Below are positions 6,552-11,293 of a stretch of 11,293 nucleotides of DNA, one piece after another. Under the pieces are notes generated by a model. That model was not told the DNA's origin. It made no database searches and saw only the letters and a program-made list of their open reading frames with translations. Source of the DNA: an uncultured bacterium (GTDB taxonomy: Bacteria > Bacillota > Negativicutes > Veillonellales > Veillonellaceae); contig CAJMLW010000030.1 in NCBI GenBank assembly GCA_905214495.1, positions 1 through 11,293 on the forward strand, read 5' to 3'. Numbering within the stretch: the first letter of the stretch is position 1; each line of letters opens with the position of its first letter. A program made the position numbers and the translations under genes.

Positions 6552-7898
6552 ATGAAATCTTATGAAAAGGGGATTAGCTTGTCTATTTGGACCTTAAGCT
6601 GGCCTATATTTATCGAAGTATTCCTGCAAATGCTCGTCGGCAATATTGACCAACTGATGATGAGTCATTACTCGCCACAGGCGGTAGCCGCTGTAGCTAA
6701 TGCAAATCAAATTTTAAATATTTTTATTATGCTCATTGTTGTTATGAGCACTGCCACGACGATTTTGATTGCCCAATATTTGGGTGCTCGAAATCAGTCA
6801 AAGTTGTCAGAGGTATGTACCGTTAGTTTAGTGCTAAACTTTCTATTCTCCTCGGTAGCGGCAGTATTTTTTATCACTTGCCATGAATGGATTTTTACAT
6901 GGCTTGGTATACCGCCGGAAACAATGGGGGATACATCGCTATATACGACCATTGTAGCAGCAGGATTACCAATACAGGCTATGTACTATGCATTGGTTGC
7001 CGTATTTAGAGGTCATTCATTGACGCGCATCACCATGTATGTGGCACTCGTTATGAATATCATCCATGTAGGAACAAACTATATTTTGATTTTCGGTCAT
7101 GGGCCTATACCGAGTCTTGGTGTATTAGGTGTATCTATTTCTACATGGCTTTCGAAGGTCATTGGACTTCTTATTATCGTATACCTGTTCAAGAAACTAT
7201 TACAATTGAAGGTTAGCACGGTTTATTTAAGACCGTTTCCTTGGCAGACTGTTAAGTCTTTATTACATATTAGCGTGCCATCCGGCGGTGAAACATTGAG
7301 CTATCAATTATCGCAAACGACGATTATGAAGATGGTCAATATTCTAGGGTTAACTGTGATTAATACGAAAGTTTATGTATATGCCATCGCCATGTTGTGT
7401 TATGTGTATTCCATAGCCTTATCGAATGCATCGCAAGTCATCGTAGGATTTTTGATGGGCGCTAAACGGCAAGACGAAGTAACAAATCGTGTATGGCATT
7501 CTATGTTTTTAGCCATCGCAATCAATGTAGGATTGGCAGCGTTCTTTTATATAACGAGTGATACTGTTTTATCTGTATTTACTACAGATTCTGAGATTTT
7601 ATCATTAGCCCATGATGTACTCTTAGTTGAAATTTTCCTTGAATTGGGGCGTGCCGTTAATATCGTTATGGTAGGATGTTTGCAAGCCGCAGGTGATATT
7701 CGTACACCTATGCTTGTAGGTGTTTTGGGAATGTGGCTATGTGCTGTACCATTATCGTATCTATTTGGTATTTACTGGGGCTGGGGGCTTGTTGGTATAT
7801 GGATTGCCATGGCTATTGATGAGATTTTACGAGGTTTATTGTTTATCTATCGCTGGCAGAGTGGAAAATGGAAAGAAAAACGCCTCATTGAGGTGTAA
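6552..7898 (+). CDS. MATE family efflux transporter
   Basis: A 448-residue, very hydrophobic protein of the multidrug and toxic compound extrusion family, which exports organic cations, drugs or metabolites in exchange for Na+ or H+. Two homologous halves of about six membrane segments each can be read, with the second half beginning near residue 235 (ISVPSGGETLSYQLS). MATE-like features include the first segment WTLSWPIFIEVFLQMLVGNID with Asp33 and, in the second half, QAAGDIRTPM (378-387). ATG 6552 follows GAGGGG at 6541-6546. The gene is preceded by a terminator and followed after 61 nt by tyrA without a visible terminator, so it may form the first gene of the tyrA-arsA-arsB unit. Codon use is less biased than korAB (CGA, AGA and CGG for Arg are used), suggesting modest expression. 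The substrate cannot be predicted. Confidence 0.92.
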   Translation: MKSYEKGISLSIWTLSWPIFIEVFLQMLVGNIDQLMMSHYSPQAVAAVANANQILNIFIMLIVVMSTATTILIAQYLGARNQSKLSEVCTVSLVLNFLFSSVAAVFFITCHEWIFTWLGIPPETMGDTSLYTTIVAAGLPIQAMYYALVAVFRGHSLTRITMYVALVMNIIHVGTNYILIFGHGPIPSLGVLGVSISTWLSKVIGLLIIVYLFKKLLQLKVSTVYLRPFPWQTVKSLLHISVPSGGETLSYQLSQTTIMKMVNILGLTVINTKVYVYAIAMLCYVYSIALSNASQVIVGFLMGAKRQDEVTNRVWHSMFLAIAINVGLAAFFYITSDTVLSVFTTDSEILSLAHDVLLVEIFLELGRAVNIVMVGCLQAAGDIRTPMLVGVLGMWLCAVPLSYLFGIYWGWGLVGIWIAMAIDEILRGLLFIYRWQSGKWKEKRLIEV

Positions 7899-7959
7899 TG
7901 GTATAGTTGTTTTGCGTTTATATATTGGAGATATATGGTGCATATGAAAGTGGGTTTAT

Positions 7960-8847
7960 ATGAGTAAAACCGTAGGTATTATTGGATTAGGTTTATTAGG
8001 TGGTTCGTTAGCAAAGGCTTTGAAAGCCTATACAGATTATGATGTGGTAGGATATGCACGTCGACAAGAAGTATGTGACGCAGCATTACAAGATGGTGTT
8101 GTATCTCAAGCTTGGACTGAGGTAGAATCACTCATTGAACATTCGGATATCGTAGTGTTTTCCTTGCCGCCAGATACCAACGCTCGACTTTTTACCGAGG
8201 TGGCTCATCTTTTTAAATCAGGTCAGGTGGTAACAGATGTATCCAGTGCAAAGGAAAATTTTGTACGTGCTGTGTATGAATCTATTCCAAAGGGAACCTT
8301 TTTCGTATCCGTTCACCCTATGGCGGGATCTGAAAAGGGAGGATATGAAGTATCCCATAAAAATCTGTTTAAAGGTATGGGATGGATTGTATTAGAGGAT
8401 AAGGCGTCTGATGTGTATAATGCAGAGGTGGCCAAAGAATTAGCTGATATGGGGCGCGCCGTTGGTTCCCGTATCGAATTTGTCGATGTATATGCTCATG
8501 ATGCGTATTTAGCGATGGTTAGCCATATGCCGCATTTGATGGCCGCCATTTTAACACAAGTGTCTGGTGGCGATGAGCTCGGTGAATTACGTATGCGCTT
8601 ATCCGCAGGTGGATTCCGTGACTGTACGCGTGTAGCTGGTGGTTTACCATCCATGTGGCGTGAAATTATATATGGTAATCGTCACAATGTATTAGAAGGC
8701 TTATCAAAAATGGAAGACGAAATTCGTCGGGTAAAAGAACTACTTTCACAAGAAGACGAAGGCCAAGCCTTAGAAGACTATTTAAATAGAAGTCGAGATA
8801 TTAGAAATAAATTACCGTACTTGACGGGACAAATTAAGAATAATTAA
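7960..8847 (+). CDS. tyrA: Prephenate dehydrogenase (TyrA, stand-alone)
   Basis: A 295-residue cytoplasmic enzyme that oxidatively decarboxylates prephenate to 4-hydroxyphenylpyruvate, the committed step to tyrosine. An N-terminal Rossmann fold opens with GLGLLGGS (9-16). Further motifs are VTDVSSAK (91-98), HPMAGSEKGG (119-128), SHMPHL (188-193, with the conserved histidine pair) and GGFRDCTRVA (217-226). The length fits the monofunctional form without a chorismate mutase or ACT domain, so feedback control by tyrosine through an ACT domain is not expected. Arogenate cannot be excluded as substrate. ATG 7960 has only a weak purine-rich site (AAAGTGGG) upstream. No other aroma-pathway gene is adjacent, which is unusual; instead arsA begins 11 nt after the stop, implying cotranscription. 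Confidence 0.93.
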   Translation: MSKTVGIIGLGLLGGSLAKALKAYTDYDVVGYARRQEVCDAALQDGVVSQAWTEVESLIEHSDIVVFSLPPDTNARLFTEVAHLFKSGQVVTDVSSAKENFVRAVYESIPKGTFFVSVHPMAGSEKGGYEVSHKNLFKGMGWIVLEDKASDVYNAEVAKELADMGRAVGSRIEFVDVYAHDAYLAMVSHMPHLMAAILTQVSGGDELGELRMRLSAGGFRDCTRVAGGLPSMWREIIYGNRHNVLEGLSKMEDEIRRVKELLSQEDEGQALEDYLNRSRDIRNKLPYLTGQIKNN

Positions 8848-8858
8848 GAGGAGTTGTT

Positions 8859-9896
8859 ATGGGGTTACTACAAGAAACCTGCGACGCGATTCACAGTCGT
8901 AATAAAGAGATTGAACAATATATTATTAAGAATTGGAATGATATGTCGGATATTAAGCAATATGGACGTCTCGTCGATATGGTGGCTCAATATGGGGCGG
9001 CCACCAATCAAGAGAATGTAACAATTCCAAAACCTTGTATGATTATTGCCTCTGCCGATCATGGCGTTGCCGATATGGGGGTTAGTGCCTATCCAAAGGA
9101 AACCACTGTTGGTATGACGCAAAATTACTTAATTCCAAAAGGGGCTGGCGCCAATTCCTTAGCCAATTATTGCGGTGCTACAATGGAAGTCATCGATATG
9201 GGCATTGATGCGGATATGAGTTGGGTCCCTGGATTGCGTTCTCACAAATTGGGGATGGGTACAAAGAATTTTGTAGAAGAACCGGCCATGACGCGTGAAC
9301 AAGCAATCGAAGGCATTGAAACGGGTATCAAATTGGTTCAAGAAAAGATGGTTGACGGGTACAATGTGTTTCTTGTAGGTGAAATGGGAATTTCCAACAC
9401 GACAGCGAGTGCACTTATGACGGCTAAGTTTGCGGGCCTCACTGCAGAAGAGGCAACGGGGCGAGGCACGAATATTTCCGATAAACGCCTTAAATTAAAA
9501 CAACGTATCGTTCATGATGTATTGGTTAAATATCAAGATATTCCAAAGGACGATGCGATTGGTATTTTGGCTGCCGTAGGGGGCTTTGAATTTACCTGTA
9601 TTGTCGGTGTTATCTTAGGGGCAGCCGCTAATCATGGTATGGTCATCATCGATGGCTTTAATACATCCGCTTGTGCCTTGGTGGCTAAAACATTGGTTCC
9701 CGCCTCCATGGACTACGTTATGGCCTCTCATTTATCTGCAGAAAAAGCGGCTAAATCTTCATTGCAAAATCTTGGATTAGAAGCCTATGTGGACTTAGGC
9801 CTTTGCTTAGGGGAAGCCTCTGGTGGTTCCGTTCAAATGGGGATGCTTGACCTTGCAGTTCATATGTATAAGTCTGTCACAGGAGGTAAGGCATGA
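8859..9896 (+). CDS. arsA: CobT-family phosphoribosyltransferase, ArsA-type subunit (alpha-ribotide synthesis for cobamides)
   Basis: A 345-residue homologue of CobT, which transfers phosphoribose from nicotinate mononucleotide to the lower-ligand base of cobamides, forming the alpha-ribotide. CobT hallmarks are clear: ADHGV (66-70), GVSAYPKE (74-81), GEMGISNTT (174-182, with Glu175), GRGT (201-204), SHLSAE (290-295) and GEASGG (318-323, with Glu319 at the position of the catalytic glutamate of Salmonella CobT). AAGAGGAG just before ATG 8859 is a good ribosome site. The 4-nt overlap with a second, divergent CobT homologue matches the arsAB arrangement of Sporomusa ovata, whose heteromeric product activates phenol and p-cresol as well as benzimidazoles. 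I therefore prefer ArsA over plain CobT. The symbol here has nothing to do with the arsenite pump. No cobalamin riboswitch precedes it. Confidence 0.85.
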   Translation: MGLLQETCDAIHSRNKEIEQYIIKNWNDMSDIKQYGRLVDMVAQYGAATNQENVTIPKPCMIIASADHGVADMGVSAYPKETTVGMTQNYLIPKGAGANSLANYCGATMEVIDMGIDADMSWVPGLRSHKLGMGTKNFVEEPAMTREQAIEGIETGIKLVQEKMVDGYNVFLVGEMGISNTTASALMTAKFAGLTAEEATGRGTNISDKRLKLKQRIVHDVLVKYQDIPKDDAIGILAAVGGFEFTCIVGVILGAAANHGMVIIDGFNTSACALVAKTLVPASMDYVMASHLSAEKAAKSSLQNLGLEAYVDLGLCLGEASGGSVQMGMLDLAVHMYKSVTGGKA

Positions 9897-10996
9897 GAGC
9901 TTTTAACATTCAACCATTAGATACGAAAGCGATGGAAACATGCCGGTATCGCATTGATAATTTAACAAAACCTATTTATAGCCTTGCTATGCTTGAAACG
10001 ATAGCTGAACGATTTGCAGGCGTATTGGCGAATCCTAAACCAAATCATTTAAAATATGGTGTTCTTATTGTAGGGGCAGACCATCTTGTGGATGGTCCTC
10101 AAAATGTTGAACATGGATATACTAGTTTAAATGCAATAAAACGGTTTAATGAAGGCATGAGTGCTACGCAAGGGGCGGCTTTTAAATTACAGGCTCCAGT
10201 GTATATGGTTAACATTGGCTTGGAACAAGATACAAATTATTTGGCAAATATTGATACCCGAGTTATCCGTAAAGGGTCCCACTTCTTTGGCGTAGAACCT
10301 TCTATTAGTCATGATGAATTGGAACAGGCTCTTGAAATGGGCTTTGGCTATGCGGATAAATTACATGAATCAGGCCTACAAGTGATAGCATTAGGTAATA
10401 TCGGTGAACGCACATTCCTTGATGCATTAGTCACCACTGCAACCGTTACAGGCGCATCATACGAGTCTTTATTGACCGAATCTCAGTCTGGACCAACCAT
10501 TGCACAGCGAGCTGAGCATATCCATTCGTTTGTAGATTCATTTGATATTGCTGTAGATGATTGGTCTGTTTTGTCTAAAAGTGACCGTCGTACTGCGGTA
10601 TTGCGTTTACTTCATGTAGCAGGCGGCCTCGATATATCCTTCTTAACAGGCTTTATTTTAGGTGCTGCTAGCCATCGTATGGCTGTGGTATACGATAATG
10701 CACTAACTGGTGCTGCTGTACTCGCAGCAGTGACGATGGAACCATTGGTGAAAGACTATGCTTTCTCATCCGCTGTTTACGATGATCCTATTCATAAGGA
10801 ACAATGTCGTTTTTTAGATGTAAAACCTCCATTACATTATGATTTACAAATCGATGAAGGCTTAGGCTCTACAATGGGGCTATCTATCGTAGATGCATCT
10901 ATGCATATGTTAAATGACATGAAAACATTCGTAGAAGCCGAGGTTCGTGCCGCCGAGGATGGTGCTGGTAAAGGTAGACAAGAAGATATTAAATAA
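9893..10996 (+). CDS. arsB: Divergent CobT paralogue, ArsB-type partner subunit
   Basis: A 367-residue CobT-fold protein, clearly related to its neighbour but strongly diverged. GADHLVDG (61-68) replaces the ADHGV region, GNIGERT (168-174) stands where CobT has GEMGxxNTT and so lacks its glutamate, while DEGLGS (321-326) keeps a glutamate (Glu322) at the place of the CobT catalytic residue. The histidine/serine segment SHxSAE is replaced by FSSAVYDDP (291-299). In Sporomusa ovata ArsB is needed together with ArsA for phenol and p-cresol ribotide formation. A similar obligate pairing is inferred here from adjacency, the ATGA overlap with arsA and the AGGAGGT site at 9881-9887. The charged C-terminal tail from about 345 has no CobT equivalent that I recognise. 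A long hairpin follows the stop. Confidence 0.8.
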   Translation: MRAFNIQPLDTKAMETCRYRIDNLTKPIYSLAMLETIAERFAGVLANPKPNHLKYGVLIVGADHLVDGPQNVEHGYTSLNAIKRFNEGMSATQGAAFKLQAPVYMVNIGLEQDTNYLANIDTRVIRKGSHFFGVEPSISHDELEQALEMGFGYADKLHESGLQVIALGNIGERTFLDALVTTATVTGASYESLLTESQSGPTIAQRAEHIHSFVDSFDIAVDDWSVLSKSDRRTAVLRLLHVAGGLDISFLTGFILGAASHRMAVVYDNALTGAAVLAAVTMEPLVKDYAFSSAVYDDPIHKEQCRFLDVKPPLHYDLQIDEGLGSTMGLSIVDASMHMLNDMKTFVEAEVRAAEDGAGKGRQEDIK

Positions 10997-11000
10997 TATT

Positions 11001-11075
11001 AGAGAGGACTTTGTGGTATATAGCTCCCTTACTTAATAACTAGTAAAGGAGGTATATATTTGAAAGTCCTCTTTT
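11001..11075 (+). terminator. Long imperfect hairpin ending the tyrA-arsAB unit (probable terminator)
   Basis: The outer arm 11001-11012 pairs with 11063-11074. Inner arms 11017-11022 (TATATA) with 11053-11058, and 11024-11033 with 11042-11051, continue the stem with a few mismatches and an 8-nt loop at 11034-11041. The RNA would form a rod of about 74 nt ending in CTTTTG. It starts 4 nt after the arsB stop, the place expected for a terminator, although the T-tract is short. Confidence 0.7.
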
Positions 11076-11152
11076 GTATGTTTGTTATAAATTATATAGA
11101 TTTGTATCGTATAGATTTCGTATTATTTTATAGGAAATTCATTGAAAAACCA

Positions 11153-11181
11153 TTGACACTATATGTGTAAATTGATATTAT
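11153..11181 (+). promoter_or_regulatory. Promoter P1 for the tRNA gene
   Basis: A consensus TTGACA (11153-11158) and TATTAT (11176-11181) lie 17 nt apart, with TG one base before the -10 (TGATATTAT). Transcription would begin near 11188, about 74 nt before the tRNA. This is the best promoter match in the window. Confidence 0.7.
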
Positions 11182-11214
11182 TATAAGGCAGTCAGAACTG
11201 ACCTGGTTTAGTTC

Positions 11215-11244
11215 TTGACTAACAGAAGGTAATTATGATATAGT
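11215..11244 (+). promoter_or_regulatory. Promoter P2 for the tRNA gene
   Basis: TTGACT (11215-11220) and TATAGT (11239-11244) are 18 nt apart and TG again precedes the -10 by one base. Transcription would start about 11 nt before the tRNA 5' end, the usual distance for a tRNA promoter. A small dyad GTCAG-AA-CTGAC (11191-11202) lies between P1 and P2. Confidence 0.62.
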
Positions 11245-11261
11245 AATTATCGGTTCTGTAT

Positions 11262-11293
11262 GCGGGAATAGCTCAGCGGTAGAGCACCGCCTT
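11262..11293 (+). tRNA. tRNA-Gly, 5' part (cut by window end)
   Basis: The acceptor strand GCGGGAA, then the D-arm AGCTCAGCGGTAGAGC and the start of an anticodon stem CCGCC-TT are visible; the anticodon itself lies beyond the window. The 5' half fits bacterial tRNA-Gly, most likely with anticodon GCC, but the isotype is inferred from the 5' half alone. Confidence 0.85.

Noticed and set aside
7882..7894. Short palindrome CCTCATTGAGG at the MATE 3' end
   Set aside because: The arms are five bases with a one-base loop, it lies within coding sequence and no T-tract follows, so it is not a terminator.
7720..7947. 75-codon plus-strand frame overlapping the MATE 3' end
   Set aside because: Most of it is an out-of-frame reading of the MATE gene, and its translation resembles no small protein.
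7899..7959. Possible tyrA promoter (TTGTTT with GATATA)
   Set aside because: Both hexamers match poorly; AT-rich sequence alone is not enough to call a promoter here.
8700..8858. Cobalamin riboswitch ahead of arsA
   Set aside because: Only 11 nt separate tyrA and arsA, and I see no B12-box-like sequence; the same holds for the leader before the MATE gene.
8859..10996. Two CobT genes as a recent duplication or assembly error
   Set aside because: The two proteins differ in most motifs and in length, so this is an old, functionally diverged pair.

Overview
The window looks like chromosome of an anaerobic Negativicutes firmicute, most probably Veillonella. This placement is an inference from gene content, not from a database match. 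The clues are low-to-moderate GC, strong AAGGAGG ribosome binding sites, the rplQ-ecfA1-ecfA2-ecfT-truA order typical of Firmicutes, a clostridial/bacillary-style two-subunit 2-oxoacid:ferredoxin oxidoreductase, and a tandem pair of CobT paralogues of the ArsA/ArsB type described from Sporomusa ovata. All genes are on the + strand. I see no mobile element, CRISPR array or phage material.

Layout. (1) 1-134: the last codons of rplQ (ribosomal protein L17) and a strong cUUCGg-loop terminator. (2) 263-3561: a tightly overlapping operon of the ECF transporter energising module (ecfA1, ecfA2, ecfT) followed by truA. No substrate-binding S subunit is encoded, so this is a shared (group II) module. 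(3) 3577-6405: a promoter with an inverted-repeat candidate operator, then korA-korB, a 2-oxoacid (probably 2-oxoglutarate) ferredoxin oxidoreductase. korA starts at a TTG codon, and the unit ends in a clean terminator. (4) 6552-7898: a MATE-family efflux transporter. (5) 7960-10996: tyrA (prephenate dehydrogenase) followed 11 nt later by arsA and arsB, which overlap by 4 nt. A long imperfect hairpin ends this unit. (6) 11153-11293: two consecutive well-formed promoters and the 5' half of a tRNA-Gly gene cut by the window edge.

How they fit together. The ECF module would power uptake of several vitamins through S subunits encoded elsewhere. KorAB links 2-oxoglutarate and CoA to reduced ferredoxin in an organism expected to have an incomplete citric acid cycle. 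ArsA and ArsB together attach a lower-ligand base during cobamide (B12-type cofactor) assembly. The known heteromeric pair accepts phenol and p-cresol. The most thought-provoking feature is that this pair sits directly behind tyrA, the gene that feeds tyrosine synthesis, because tyrosine is the usual metabolic source of p-cresol. That link is a hypothesis. No system wholly new to science is evident; the tyrA-arsAB unit and the two regulatory-looking inverted repeats deserve the second look.
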